Numbered from the stretch's first letter, positions 26,711 through 36,834 are shown. The stretch is DNA of 64,000 nucleotides from Clostridium ihumii AP5 (GCF_000612845.1 NZ_CCAT010000083.1:1-64000), one strand, 5' to 3'. Numbers and translations are program-made. Notes: generated by a model from the letters alone, not told the origin.

Positions 26711-29700
26711 ATGAATAATTCTATAAGAAAAGATACTTTAAGAGAAATAAAAAAATCTTTGGGTAGATTTTTATCTATATTTGCAATAGTAGCCATAGGT
26801 GTAGCTTTTTTTTCTGGAATAAATGTAGGTTCTCCGGATATGAAAATAACTGCGGATAAATATTATGATGACTACAATTTTATGGATATTCAGTTAATAT
26901 CAACATTAGGATTTACAAATGAAGATATTAAAGCAATAAATGAAGTAGATGGTGTTAAAGGAATATATCCAACATATTCTATGGATGTTATTAGCAATAT
27001 AAAAAATGTTGAGACAGTATTAAGAATTCATGGGTTACCTAAATATGAAGATACAAAGGATAATGAAAATTATATAAACAAAGTAAAAATAGTAGAAGGA
27101 AGATATCCAGAAAAATCTAATGAATGTCTTGTAGAAAATAGTAAAATAGCAGATTTTGATGTAAAAGTAGGATCAAAGTTGAGTCTTCAGTCTGGAACAG
27201 ATAAAGATATTAAAGATAGTCTAAAAGAAAATGAATATACTGTAGTTGGATTAGTAGAGACACCATATTATTTATCTTATGAAAAAGGAAACAGTAATAT
27301 AGGAAATGGTTCTGTTGGAAACTACATAATGATTCCACAAGAAAATTTTAAAAGTGAAGTATATACGGAAACTTTTATAACAATAAATAATGCTAAAGAA
27401 AAATTTACATATGATGATGATTATTTTGATGTTGTAATTCCAATAAAAGACAAGCTTGAAGAGGTTGGAAAAGAAAGAAGCAAAATAAGGTATCAGGAAG
27501 TTATAGTAGATGGAAAAAAGAAAATTGCTGATGGAAAAGAGCAATTAAAAAATAAAAAGTTAGAGGCTGAGAAAGAATTAAACATAGCAAAAAATGAAAT
27601 AGAAAATTCTAAAAAAGAATTAGAATTGGCACAATCAGAGTTACAATCCAAACAGAATGAATTTAGAGTATTTATTGAGAATGCCGAAAATGAAATTTCT
27701 AATGGATATTCTGAGTTAAAAAAAGGAGAATCTGAATATAATAGGGGTTACAATGAGTTTATAAGTAAAAGAAAAGAAATAGAAGATTCTATTAGAATTG
27801 GTGAGGAGCAAATTAAAGCTAGTGAAAATGGAATTAATGAACTAGAAAATAAAATATCCAATTTAAAATTAATGCTAAAAACAGATATTGAAGAGGATGA
27901 TAAAGAGAAAATACAAGAGCAAATAGTAATATTAGAAAATATATTAAATGAAAGTAAGAAAAAGTTGAACTTAGCTAAAGTTGAATTGAATAGTAAAAAA
28001 CAAATGTTCACTGAGAATGAAAGCAAATTAGCTTATAGTAAAGAACAATTAACATTAGCAAAAATAGAGCTAGATAAAAATAATGAAGAATTAATAACAA
28101 AGAAAAAGGAAGCGGAAAATCAGTTTATTGAAGCACAAAATAAGATTAATAATGGAAAAAGTGAATTATCTAAAGGTCAGTTAAAATATGAAGAAAGTAA
28201 AAAGAAAGCAGAAGCAGAATTTTTAAAGGCAGAAAAAGAGATAAATAAATCTGAAGAAAAATTAAAAGATATAAATGAAGTAAATTGGTATGTTCTTGAT
28301 AGAAAATCTAATTATAGTTTTGTAGACTATGAAGGGTCTGCAGATAGAATAGAAGCAATAGCAAAAGTGTTTCCATTATTCTTCTTTTTAGTAGCAGCAT
28401 TAGTTTGTTTAACAACTATGACAAGAATGGTTGATGAACAAAGGGAAACAATAGGAACGCTAAAAGCATTAGGATATAATAAAGCAACTATAGCATCTAA
28501 ATATATTTTATATGCAGCATTTGCAAGTGTAAGTGGAAGTATATTAGGTATAGCAATAGGATTTACAGTATTTCCAACAATAATATTTAATGCATATGGA
28601 ATAATGTATTCTATGCCAAATGTAATATTAAAGTTTAATTGGTATTATGCTACTGTATCCACTGTTGCTGCAGTTTTAATAACTACAATGGCTGCAGTAT
28701 TTGCGTGCAATAAAGAACTTAAAGAAACACCATCTATTTTAATGAGACCTAAATCACCGAAAAATGGTAAACGTATATTTTTGGAAAGAATACCTTTTAT
28801 ATGGAAAAGGTTTAGTTTTACTGAAAAAGTTACAGCTAGAAATATATTTAGATATAAGAAACGTTTCTTTATGACAGTAATAGGTATTGCAGGGTGTACA
28901 GCATTGCTTTTATGTGGATTTGGTATAAAGGATTCAATAAAAGCTATAGTAGATAAGCAGTTTGGTGAAATATATAAATATGATATGTCCATAAATATTG
29001 ATTTTAACCAGAGGGAGAATAAATTAGATGAATTTAAACATACGTTAAAAAATGATAGTAGAATATCAGATTATATGATGTTACAAAGTAAAAATATAAA
29101 AATTTCATCTAATGATATAGAAAGGGATGTAAAATTTATTATTCCTGAAAATAATGATAGATTAGAAGAGTTTATTTCCATGAGAAACAGGAAGAGTAAA
29201 GAAACTTTAAAACTAAATGAAGATGGTGTTATTATTAGTGAAAAAATAGCAAATCAGCTAAATGTTAAAGTTGCTGATGTTATTAAGGTAAAGGATGGAG
29301 AAAAGGAATTTGAAATTAAGATTTCAGGAATTACAGAGCAATATACGTTTCATTATTTATATATGGATAAATCACTTTATGAAAACAAAACTAAAAATAA
29401 AGTTGAATTCAATGAAATTATAGCAAAAACAGTGGATAATTCTAAAAATTTTGAGGGTGAATTGTCTAAAGATATTATTTCCAAGGAAAATGTAAAATCT
29501 GTAGGATTTAATTCTGGAATAAAAAATAATTTTAAGGATACAATATCCAGCTTAAATTATGTTGTTTTAGTAATGATAGTATCTGCTGGAGCATTAGCGT
29601 TTGTAGTACTGTATAATTTAACAAATATAAATATTAGTGAAAGACTAAGAGAAATTGCAACAATTAAAGTTTTAGGCTTTTATGATAATGAAGTTGCTAA

Positions 29701-29953
29701 ATATGTCTATAGGGAAAATATCATTTTAACGGTTATAGGTATAATTGTAGGACTAGGTTTAGGAGTAGCCTTACATAAATACATTATGTTAACTGTAGAA
29801 CTTGAAACTATTATGTTTGGAAGAAGCATAAGAAATATTAGCTATGTATATTCATTTTTATTAACTTTCATGTTTGCCATAGTAGTTAATTTTACAATGT
29901 ATTACAAATTAAAAAAAATACAAATGGTTGAATCATTAAAATCAGTAGATTAA
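26711..29953 (+). CDS. FtsX-like ABC permease with long extracellular coiled coil
   Basis: The protein has 1,080 residues. One membrane helix (about 17-37) is followed by an extracellular MacB-like region and a long Glu/Lys-rich coiled coil (about 260-525), then a first FtsX domain with three helices (VFPLFFFLVAALVCL and following). A second half repeats the plan: helix, ectodomain, three helices near the C-terminus, ending MVESLKSVD. Large FtsX permeases with such a coiled-coil insert occur widely in Firmicutes and are poorly understood. ATG at 26711 is preferred; a GTG at 26702 overlapping the ATPase stop is also possible. Confidence 0.9.
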   Translation: MNNSIRKDTLREIKKSLGRFLSIFAIVAIGVAFFSGINVGSPDMKITADKYYDDYNFMDIQLISTLGFTNEDIKAINEVDGVKGIYPTYSMDVISNIKNVETVLRIHGLPKYEDTKDNENYINKVKIVEGRYPEKSNECLVENSKIADFDVKVGSKLSLQSGTDKDIKDSLKENEYTVVGLVETPYYLSYEKGNSNIGNGSVGNYIMIPQENFKSEVYTETFITINNAKEKFTYDDDYFDVVIPIKDKLEEVGKERSKIRYQEVIVDGKKKIADGKEQLKNKKLEAEKELNIAKNEIENSKKELELAQSELQSKQNEFRVFIENAENEISNGYSELKKGESEYNRGYNEFISKRKEIEDSIRIGEEQIKASENGINELENKISNLKLMLKTDIEEDDKEKIQEQIVILENILNESKKKLNLAKVELNSKKQMFTENESKLAYSKEQLTLAKIELDKNNEELITKKKEAENQFIEAQNKINNGKSELSKGQLKYEESKKKAEAEFLKAEKEINKSEEKLKDINEVNWYVLDRKSNYSFVDYEGSADRIEAIAKVFPLFFFLVAALVCLTTMTRMVDEQRETIGTLKALGYNKATIASKYILYAAFASVSGSILGIAIGFTVFPTIIFNAYGIMYSMPNVILKFNWYYATVSTVAAVLITTMAAVFACNKELKETPSILMRPKSPKNGKRIFLERIPFIWKRFSFTEKVTARNIFRYKKRFFMTVIGIAGCTALLLCGFGIKDSIKAIVDKQFGEIYKYDMSINIDFNQRENKLDEFKHTLKNDSRISDYMMLQSKNIKISSNDIERDVKFIIPENNDRLEEFISMRNRKSKETLKLNEDGVIISEKIANQLNVKVADVIKVKDGEKEFEIKISGITEQYTFHYLYMDKSLYENKTKNKVEFNEIIAKTVDNSKNFEGELSKDIISKENVKSVGFNSGIKNNFKDTISSLNYVVLVMIVSAGALAFVVLYNLTNINISERLREIATIKVLGFYDNEVAKYVYRENIILTVIGIIVGLGLGVALHKYIMLTVELETIMFGRSIRNISYVYSFLLTFMFAIVVNFTMYYKLKKIQMVESLKSVD

Positions 29954-30076
29954 AAGTTAAATATAAGTTGATAGAATTTAAGTAAATATGTATAATAATT
30001 GAGTATAAAATATAAGGAATGAAATTTAAGAAAACAATCCTTGATAAAATAAAAGGTAAGGATGGAGCGAATAGAT

Positions 30077-30733
30077 ATGAGAATGAGAAGAAAGCCTTGG
30101 GCTAGACCAGAATTAGAAGAATGTAGTTTTTTTATAACAAATCCTACTGAATATAAAGGAAAGTGGAGTGAATCTTTCACTAGAAATCAGCCAATATACT
30201 TAGAACTAGGATGTGGAAAAGGAACATTTATGGCTGTACATGCAGCAGAAAATGAAAATATAAATTATATAGCAATAGACATAAAAGATGAAGTACTTGT
30301 TTTAGCTAAAAGAAATATAGAAGCTTCATTTGAGGAAAAGGGAAGAAAAGTAGATAATGTAAAATTAATGGCACAAGAAATTGCTATTATTGATGAAATG
30401 TTAGATAGCAATGATAAAATAGATAAAATTTATATAAACTTTTGCAATCCTTGGCCTAAGGAAAGACATAAAAAAAGAAGATTAACACACACAAGACAAT
30501 TAAATAAATATAGGGAATTCTTAAAAGAGGACGGAGAAATCTGGTTTAAAACAGATGATGATGAACTTTTTGAAGAATCTTTAGAATACTTTAAAGAAAG
30601 TAACTTCAAAATAGAATATATAACATACGATTTACATAACAGTGGATTTGAAGGTAATGTGACTACAGAACACGAAGATATGTTTAGTGCACAAGGCATA
30701 AAGATAAAGTTTTTAAAAGCAATTAAAAATTAA
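30077..30733 (+). CDS. trmB: tRNA (guanine-N7-)-methyltransferase
   Basis: The protein has 218 residues. The start [15 protein letters not shown] is the usual TrmB N-terminus, so I chose ATG 30077 over the in-frame ATG at 30062. Motif I is [10 protein letters not shown] (SAM binding). [20 protein letters not shown] carries the catalytic and tRNA-binding PWPK.RH..RR motif. [11 protein letters not shown] is the conserved late motif. The enzyme makes m7G46 in the variable loop of tRNAs. The gene stands alone before a clear terminator. Confidence 0.96.
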   Translation: MRMRRKPWARPELEECSFFITNPTEYKGKWSESFTRNQPIYLELGCGKGTFMAVHAAENENINYIAIDIKDEVLVLAKRNIEASFEEKGRKVDNVKLMAQEIAIIDEMLDSNDKIDKIYINFCNPWPKERHKKRRLTHTRQLNKYREFLKEDGEIWFKTDDDELFEESLEYFKESNFKIEYITYDLHNSGFEGNVTTEHEDMFSAQGIKIKFLKAIKN

Positions 30734-30743
30734 TTTTAAATTT

Positions 30744-30782
30744 AAGCATAGGTATATAAATAAAAACCCTATGCTTTTTTCT
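30744..30782 (+). terminator. Intrinsic terminator after trmB
   Basis: AAGCATAGG pairs with CCTATGCTT, followed by TTTTT. Confidence 0.85.
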
Positions 30783-30866
30783 TTTATATATTTTACAGAT
30801 AATTGTAAAGAAACTATAGATGTTTTGTAAATTTTGAGTTATAATGATAATGAAAAATATAATAAT

Positions 30867-30958
30867 TAGCTAGGGGTGCCTAAGTGGCTGAGAGATATTT
30901 ATAAATATTAACCCTTGTACCTGATATGGATAATACCAGCGGAGGAAAGCAAAGTTTA
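30867..30958 (+). ncRNA. TPP riboswitch (THI element)
   Basis: The conserved thi-box bases are all visible: TAGGGGTGCC, GGCTGAGAG, AACCCTTGTACCTGAT and GGATAATACCAGCGGAGGAA. TATAAT at 30840-30845 is a likely -10 box. It controls the downstream thiT gene through the attenuator that follows. Confidence 0.96.
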
Positions 30959-30999
30959 AATTATGTTTATGTATATAATTAAAAACTTTATATAAAGTT

Positions 31000-31036
31000 A
31001 AAAGCTATATTCCGTATGGAGTATAGCTTTTATTTT
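31000..31036 (+). terminator. Riboswitch attenuator terminator
   Basis: AAAAGCTATATTCC pairs with GGAGTATAGCTTTT (one mismatch), followed by ATTTTG. AACTTTATATAAAGTT just upstream overlaps the left edge and may form the competing structure. It indicates transcriptional control by thiamine pyrophosphate. Confidence 0.75.
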
Positions 31037-31117
31037 GTATAAAATATTTGAAAATATCAGAAAAATGAAAAGAAAAAACTAATTATTAAATAATAAAATT
31101 ATTTAGGAGGAAGGAAA

Positions 31118-31714
31118 ATGGTTATTTTCGCAACAATTCTTAGTATTGTATTAATGATTTTTTATGTTGTAGATCTTATCAAAAATGCAAAATTTAATGT
31201 TAAAAATATAGTTATGATAGGGATGTTTAGTGCAATGTCCTTTGTATTATATTTGATTGAATTTATAAAATATCCTCAAGGAGGGGGAATAAGTTTGTTT
31301 TCAATGATGCCAACAATGATATTGGCACTATTATATGGTAGACAAGCAGGACTTACAGGAGGAGCTATATTTGGTTTGTTAAAACTTTTAAATGGAGCAA
31401 CTATAGTTCATCCAGCACAATTTATATTAGATTACTTACTTGGTGGAATGGCACTTGGACTTGCAGGTACATTTGGTAGGGAAAAGAAATCTAATGTAAT
31501 TGCAGGATGTTTATTTGCAGCTGGATTAAGTGTATTATCAATGGTAGTGTCTGGTGCTGTTTTCTTTGGACAATATGCACCAGCTGGAATGAATGTTTGG
31601 TTATATTCATTAATATATAATTTATCATCAGCTGGTGTTGAAGGATTATTAACAACAGTTCTTGTAACTGCAATGCCACTTAAGAGATTAGAAAAAGCAG
31701 CAAAAGTTAATTAG
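31118..31714 (+). CDS. thiT: Energy-coupled thiamine transporter S component
   Basis: The protein has 198 residues with six membrane helices. It matches ThiT: GGGISLFSMMPTMILALLYG, GLLKLLNG, and the substrate-site region HPAQFILDYLLGGMALGLAG with conserved tryptophan/tyrosine later (NVWLYSLIYN). It is an ECF-type substrate-binding subunit, so it needs the shared EcfA-A'-T module encoded elsewhere. The TPP riboswitch upstream independently supports thiamine as substrate. AGGAGGAAGG precedes the ATG. Confidence 0.95.
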   Translation: MVIFATILSIVLMIFYVVDLIKNAKFNVKNIVMIGMFSAMSFVLYLIEFIKYPQGGGISLFSMMPTMILALLYGRQAGLTGGAIFGLLKLLNGATIVHPAQFILDYLLGGMALGLAGTFGREKKSNVIAGCLFAAGLSVLSMVVSGAVFFGQYAPAGMNVWLYSLIYNLSSAGVEGLLTTVLVTAMPLKRLEKAAKVN

Positions 31715-31729
31715 ATATATATGATACTA

Positions 31730-31764
31730 AAAAGTGGAGAAGTTTATTTTCTCCATTTTTTTAT
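31730..31764 (+). terminator. Intrinsic terminator after thiT
   Basis: AAAGTGGAGA pairs with TCTCCATTTT, followed by a T-run. It separates thiT from the ABC importer operon. Confidence 0.85.
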
Positions 31765-31766
31765 TT

Positions 31767-31804
31767 TGCATTAAATTAATTAAGTTGAAAATTAATTTAA
31801 TGCA
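31767..31804. promoter_or_regulatory. Perfect 15-bp stem-loop upstream of the YnjB-type operon
   Basis: TGCATTAAATTAATT and AATTAATTTAATGCA are exact complements across eight bases. It follows directly on the thiT terminator. It could be an operator or a second terminator; the rest of 31805-32000 is featureless AT-rich DNA. Confidence 0.4.
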
Positions 31805-32013
31805 GTACAAATAAACAGTACTTATTTAAATAATAAAATATGTTTTTGATAATAATAATTATAAAGATTAATTATTATTAAATTTTATAAATAAAAGAAA
31901 AACAACTATTTAAATGTCTTATTTTACTAGGATTAAATAAAGTTATGTAGTATTCTGTATATGTATAATGAAAAATATACCAATTTAAACAAGTTAAAAA
32001 AGGAGGAATAAAT

Positions 32014-33258
32014 TTGAAAAAGATAGTTAAAAATCTCGTATTAATAATGACAATAGCTATTATGTTTGTTTTTGTAGGATGTTCTAAGGAAAATAAAAAA
32101 GAAGAGGCAAATGAAACTAGAGGAGATTTTAAGGAGATAGCAGAAAATGCCAAGGGAACTACTGTGAATTTTTATGGATGGGGAGGAGACGAACACACTA
32201 ATAGGTGGATAGATACTATACTTTCAAAGTATGTAAAAGAAAATTATGATATTACATTAAAAAGAGTTCCTATGGATATAGATCAAATTCTTAATAAGAT
32301 GATTGGGGAAAAGCAAGCAGGAAATAAAGAGGGTGCAGTTGACTTAGTTTGGATAAATGGAGAAAATTTTTATACTGCAATGGAAAGTAAATTATTATAT
32401 GGACCTATTACACAGTACATTCCAAATTATGAAAAGTACTTGGATGGAACTTCAGATGAAGCAAAATATGATTTTGGATATGAAATTAAAGGTCATGAAG
32501 TACCATATGGAAAAGCTCAGTTTGTTTTAATAAATGATTCTAATATTACAAAAGAAACACCTAAAAATACAGCGGAGTTATTAGAGTTTGTAAAGAAATA
32601 TAAAGGTAAAGTTACATATGCAGCACCACCAGATTTTACAGGAAGTGCATTTGTGAGAAATATTATATATGAAACAGTAGGATATGATAAAGTAAAAGAT
32701 TTAAGTGGTGATAAGGAAGAGGTTAGAAAAGCTATAAAACCTGCTATGGATTATCTTAATGAATTAAAGCCTTATCTTTGGAATGAAGGAAAAACATATC
32801 CAGCATCAACATCACAAGTAGAAAATATGTTTGCAGATGGAGAGCTTGTTATGACTATGTCATATAATCCTAATTCAGTAGCAACAATGATAGAAAGTGG
32901 AAGATTTACAGATACATCTAGATCTTTTATATTTGATAAAGGAACAATAGGAAATACACACTTTGTAGCAATACCAGAAAATGCATCTAATATAGATGGA
33001 GCATTAGCTGTGATTAATGCAATAATTAGTCCAGAAATGCAATCTTCAAAATACGATCCTAAAAATTGGGGTGATTTGCCTGTAGTGGATTTTGATAAAC
33101 TTAATACTGAAGAAAAAAATTTATTTAATTCAGTTAATGCGGGAAAAGGAGTTATACCTTCAGATGAACTTTTAGAAAAAAGAGTTCCAGAAGTACCAGC
33201 AAAACTAGTACCAGTAATAGAAGCAATATGGCAAGAAGAAGTTGCAGCTAGAGGATAA
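32014..33258 (+). CDS. YnjB-type ABC transporter substrate-binding lipoprotein
   Basis: The protein has 414 residues. A lipoprotein signal ends in FVGC, then a Ser/Lys/Glu-rich linker. The mature part has the COG4134 (YnjB) landmarks VNFYGWGGDEHTNRWID, AVDLVWINGENF, VPYGKAQFVLINDS and AAPPDFTGSAF. It is anchored outside the membrane and hands substrate to the two permeases that follow. The substrate of YnjBCD systems is not established. The start is TTG, seven bases after AGGAGG. The adjacent thiamine gene is separated by a terminator, so a thiamine link is only suggestive. Confidence 0.88.
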   Translation: MKKIVKNLVLIMTIAIMFVFVGCSKENKKEEANETRGDFKEIAENAKGTTVNFYGWGGDEHTNRWIDTILSKYVKENYDITLKRVPMDIDQILNKMIGEKQAGNKEGAVDLVWINGENFYTAMESKLLYGPITQYIPNYEKYLDGTSDEAKYDFGYEIKGHEVPYGKAQFVLINDSNITKETPKNTAELLEFVKKYKGKVTYAAPPDFTGSAFVRNIIYETVGYDKVKDLSGDKEEVRKAIKPAMDYLNELKPYLWNEGKTYPASTSQVENMFADGELVMTMSYNPNSVATMIESGRFTDTSRSFIFDKGTIGNTHFVAIPENASNIDGALAVINAIISPEMQSSKYDPKNWGDLPVVDFDKLNTEEKNLFNSVNAGKGVIPSDELLEKRVPEVPAKLVPVIEAIWQEEVAARG

Positions 33259-33263
33259 TTATA

Positions 33264-34133
33264 ATGCATAAAAAATTAAAACCATATATTATGATCATGC
33301 CTGTACTAATGCTAATGATATTATTTATCCATGGACTTATTAATGGTATAATTCAAAGCTTTGGTATAATTCCAGCTATTGGACTTAAAGATTTTACATT
33401 AGATTATTATAAAATGATATTTGAAAATAAAAACATAATACTGGGAATTAAACAAAGTATATATATATCATTGGTTTCGTCTATTTTTGCAATCATTATA
33501 GGAATTGTTATAAGTTATGTGGTTTCAACTACTGGCTTAATGAAAAGAAAAATCTTTCAATTATTTAAAATACCAATAATAGTACCACATATGGTTTCAG
33601 CCTTACTTATAATAAATATATTTTCACAAAGTGGAATTATATCAAGGATATTTTATTCCTTAGGATTTATAGAAAACCAAGAAATGTTCATAAGCTTACT
33701 ATATGATAGAAATGGAATTGGAATAATACTTGCATATTTGTGGAAGGAGATACCTTTTGTCATACTAATAGTATCTACTATAATGGCTAATATTGATTCG
33801 TCACTAGGAGAAGCTGCTATAAATTTAGGTGCATCTAAATTTAAAACATTCTTTAATATAACATTGCCACTATGCAAAAGCACAATAGCAACTTCATTTA
33901 TAATTATATTTGCATATTCCTTTGGTGCTTATGAAATTCCATATTTATTAGGACCAACTAGTCCAAAGGCATTGCCAGTAATGGCATATGTAGAATATAT
34001 TCATCCAAGTCTATTAAATAGACCATATGCAATGGTGTTAAACAGTATTATGGTAATAATATCAATAATTTTAACTTATGTATATTACAAAATCATTCAA
34101 ACAAATATAGTAAAAGCACAGGGAGGACAATAG
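33264..34133 (+). CDS. ABC importer permease, first half (YnjC-like)
   Basis: The protein has 289 residues with six membrane helices. The EAA loop EAAINLGASKFKTFFNITLP (about residues 191-210) contacts the ATPase. FGAYEIPYLLGPTSPKALPV is the typical end of binding-protein-dependent permeases. It begins five bases after the lipoprotein stop. In E. coli YnjC is one long protein with both permease halves; here they are two genes. Confidence 0.88.
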   Translation: MHKKLKPYIMIMPVLMLMILFIHGLINGIIQSFGIIPAIGLKDFTLDYYKMIFENKNIILGIKQSIYISLVSSIFAIIIGIVISYVVSTTGLMKRKIFQLFKIPIIVPHMVSALLIINIFSQSGIISRIFYSLGFIENQEMFISLLYDRNGIGIILAYLWKEIPFVILIVSTIMANIDSSLGEAAINLGASKFKTFFNITLPLCKSTIATSFIIIFAYSFGAYEIPYLLGPTSPKALPVMAYVEYIHPSLLNRPYAMVLNSIMVIISIILTYVYYKIIQTNIVKAQGGQ

Positions 34134-34136
34134 AGA

Positions 34137-34946
34137 ATGAGGAATAAAAATATATTAAAAACAGTTTTTATATATTTAGCATTATTTTTTATAATCTTTC
34201 CTGTTCTTATTTTGATATTATGGAGTATTGCGGGAAGGTGGTCTTTCCCCAATATATTTCCAGAAACATTTTCAACTAGAGCAATTAAAGAGTTGTTTGG
34301 AGGATATTCAGGAGCTATAAAAGTACTTTTAAACAGTGTTTTAATATCTTGTATAGTGGCAATTATTTCTGTAATCATAAGTATTCCAGCAGCAAGAGCT
34401 ATTACAATGTATAATTTTTATGGCAAAAACATTTTTAAGTTTGTAATACTTATGCCAATAATAGTACCAGCTACAGCTTTTGGAATGGGGATTCAAATAT
34501 TTTTTATAAAAATGGGGATAAATGATACAGTAGTAGGTGTAATATTAGTACATATAATTGTTTGTATTCCATACACTATGAAAATTATATCAGAAGTAAC
34601 AGAAGCTGTCGGAAATAAATTAGAAATGCAAGCAAGAGTATTAGGAGCATCGCCATTAAAAGCATTTATCAATATAACTATACCTATATTGATGCCAGGT
34701 ATAATATCATCATTTAGTATGGCTTTTATTATTTCCTTTAGCCAATACTTTTTAACTTTCATAATTGGAGGTGGACGAGTAGTTACTTTCTCCATGATTA
34801 TGCTTCCATATATTCAAAGTGGAGATAGAACCATTGCATCAGCTTATGGAGTTATGTTTATAATTGCTACTTTAGGTGTTTTCATTTTATTTGAGAAGCT
34901 TATAAAAAAATATTATGATATAGAAAACACTTATTTTTTCGGATAA
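34137..34946 (+). CDS. ABC importer permease, second half (YnjC-like)
   Basis: The protein has 269 residues with six membrane helices. The EAA loop is MQARVLGASPLKAFINITIP (about 163-182). FSQYFLTFIIGGGRVVTF is in the usual place after it. It starts three bases after the first permease, implying translational coupling and equal amounts. AGGGAGGACAAT in the end of the upstream gene serves as its ribosome binding site. Confidence 0.88.
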   Translation: MRNKNILKTVFIYLALFFIIFPVLILILWSIAGRWSFPNIFPETFSTRAIKELFGGYSGAIKVLLNSVLISCIVAIISVIISIPAARAITMYNFYGKNIFKFVILMPIIVPATAFGMGIQIFFIKMGINDTVVGVILVHIIVCIPYTMKIISEVTEAVGNKLEMQARVLGASPLKAFINITIPILMPGIISSFSMAFIISFSQYFLTFIIGGGRVVTFSMIMLPYIQSGDRTIASAYGVMFIIATLGVFILFEKLIKKYYDIENTYFFG

Positions 34947-34962
34947 AAAGGAGCAGTATTTA

Positions 34963-35979
34963 ATGCATGAACTAGTGTTGAGAAATATTAAAGTTGAATT
35001 AGGAAAAAAAATTATAAATGAAAATATAAATTTAAATGTTGAAAGTGGTGAAATGATTTCACTTTTAGGAGCATCTGGATGTGGAAAAAGTACACTTCTT
35101 AAAACAATATCAGGTCTTATAGAGCCAACAGCAGGGGAAATACTTATTGATGGTAAAGATGTGAAAGATTTTCCACCAGAGAAAAGAGGAACAGTAATAG
35201 TATTTCAAGATTTAAGACTTTTTCCGAATATGAATGTAATTGAAAATGTAGAGTTTGGACTTAAAATGAAAGGTATAAATAAAGATGATAGAAAAGAAAA
35301 GTCAAAGATAATGCTTGAAAAAGTTGGTCTTAAGGGATATGAGAAAAGAAAAGTTTATGAACTTTCAGGTGGTCAGAAACAAAGGGTAGCATTAGCTAGA
35401 GCAATAGCAAGTGAACCAGAAATACTTTTATTAGATGAACCATTTTCAAGTTTAGATGAAAATTTAAGATATAAAATGAGAGATCTTGTTATGAAGTTAC
35501 AAAGAGAAATGGGAATAACAACAATTATGGTTACTCATGATAAAGAAGAAGCTCTTTTGATGTCAAATAGAATAGCTATGATGATAAATGGAGAAATAGT
35601 CCAATATGACAAAGCAAAAAAGGTATATAATAATCCATGTTCTAGAGCGGTAGCAGATTACTTTGGTGATATGAATTATATAGATGGAGTATGCAAAAAT
35701 GGTGTATTTACGAGTAAGATAGGTACATATAACACATCATTGAAAGATGGAAAGTACACATTAATGATTAAACCTAAAGATATTAAAATTTTAGATAGTG
35801 ATAAAGAAAGTGAAAGTAAAATATTAAATGTAAAATATTTAGGTGATAAATATAGTTTAGTTGTGTTATATAAAGATATTGAATTAATAGTTGAAACTTA
35901 TAGAGAATATGATTTTGTCATTGGACAAAATATAAAAATAGAAGTAGATACAGAAAAAGCTATATTTTATATGATTTAA
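34963..35979 (+). CDS. ABC importer ATPase (YnjD-like)
   Basis: The protein has 338 residues. Walker A is GASGCGKS at 36-43, the signature is LSGGQKQRVALARAI, Walker B is LLLDEPFSSLDE, and the switch is TTIMVTHDKEEALLMSNRIA. A C-terminal TOBE-like regulatory part follows from about residue 240 (YTLMIKPKDIKIL). It is the last gene of the four-gene operon and ends before a strong terminator. Architecture is that of POT/putrescine, iron and sulfate-type importers. Confidence 0.92.
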   Translation: MHELVLRNIKVELGKKIINENINLNVESGEMISLLGASGCGKSTLLKTISGLIEPTAGEILIDGKDVKDFPPEKRGTVIVFQDLRLFPNMNVIENVEFGLKMKGINKDDRKEKSKIMLEKVGLKGYEKRKVYELSGGQKQRVALARAIASEPEILLLDEPFSSLDENLRYKMRDLVMKLQREMGITTIMVTHDKEEALLMSNRIAMMINGEIVQYDKAKKVYNNPCSRAVADYFGDMNYIDGVCKNGVFTSKIGTYNTSLKDGKYTLMIKPKDIKILDSDKESESKILNVKYLGDKYSLVVLYKDIELIVETYREYDFVIGQNIKIEVDTEKAIFYMI

Positions 35980-36013
35980 AAGTGTTTCATAACAAAAATC
36001 TTCTGTTACCCAA

Positions 36014-36052
36014 AAAATGACCAAATTCATTTTTAGAATTTGGTCATTTTAT
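36014..36052. terminator. Bidirectional intrinsic terminator
   Basis: AAAATGACCAAATTC pairs with GAATTTGGTCATTTT around a short loop, A-rich on one side and T-rich on the other. Confidence 0.88.
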
Positions 36053-36096
36053 TTCTTAGGGCTAATTATTTAATTTTGATACAGCCCTTTTAAAAT

Positions 36097-36834
36097 TTAA
36101 TTTTTAGCAACATTTCGGCTAAGTGCTAAATTTGGTAAGTTCCAATTAAATTTTACAGAAAGTATTCTAAATGTAAAAGTTATAAAAGAACAAATATAAA
36201 GAGCATTTACACGTGGTACATAATTATGTAAAAACCAAAATGATAATCCACCTAAAATTGATGCAAGTGCATAAATCTCTTTTTTAAAAACCATGGGAAT
36301 ATCTTGTACAAATACATCTCTTACAATTCCACCACCAATACCAGTGATTGAACCAAGACATATAACTAAAAATAAATTGGCAAAATTATTAGATATAGCT
36401 ATATTAGCACCAACGGCAGTAAAAACACCTAAGCCGATAGCATCTAAAACAATATTTATTTTCCTAAGTATAGCAGTTCTTCTACGCAAAAAGTCAATTC
36501 TTTGTTTTAGTTCTATACGTTGCATATCCTCATTTGAAGTTGAAAATTTTATTTCTTTTATTATCCTATTATATGTTATTTTAGAAATTAAAGTATATAA
36601 CCCTATTACAACTATTGCAGTAAGTATACTTATAAAACAGTAAAAAGGGTTTTTAAAGGCATTTGGAGGATTAGCACCAATTAAAATATCTCTAAAAATT
36701 CCTCCGCCTACAGCTGTAACTACAGCTAATGTCAATATTCCAAATAGATCTAGTTTTTTTTGAATAGCTATAAGTGTGCCAGACACAGCAAAAGCTACCG
36801 TTCCAATAAATTCAAAAATACTTAATAAAAACAT
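36097..36834 (-). CDS. TRIC/UPF0126 family membrane protein
   Basis: The protein has 245 residues with about seven helices in two related halves. The two copies of the family motif are VVTAVGGGIFRDILIG and GSITGIGGGIVRDVFV (GGG..RD). The family covers prokaryotic TRIC cation channels and YicG-type proteins annotated as glycine transporters. It is about 40 residues longer than usual because of a charged segment between the halves (KEIKFSTSNEDMQRIELKQR). ATG at 36834 follows AGGAGAG; an upstream ATG (36864) has no site. Confidence 0.88.
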   Translation of the reverse strand: MFLLSIFEFIGTVAFAVSGTLIAIQKKLDLFGILTLAVVTAVGGGIFRDILIGANPPNAFKNPFYCFISILTAIVVIGLYTLISKITYNRIIKEIKFSTSNEDMQRIELKQRIDFLRRRTAILRKINIVLDAIGLGVFTAVGANIAISNNFANLFLVICLGSITGIGGGIVRDVFVQDIPMVFKKEIYALASILGGLSFWFLHNYVPRVNALYICSFITFTFRILSVKFNWNLPNLALSRNVAKN

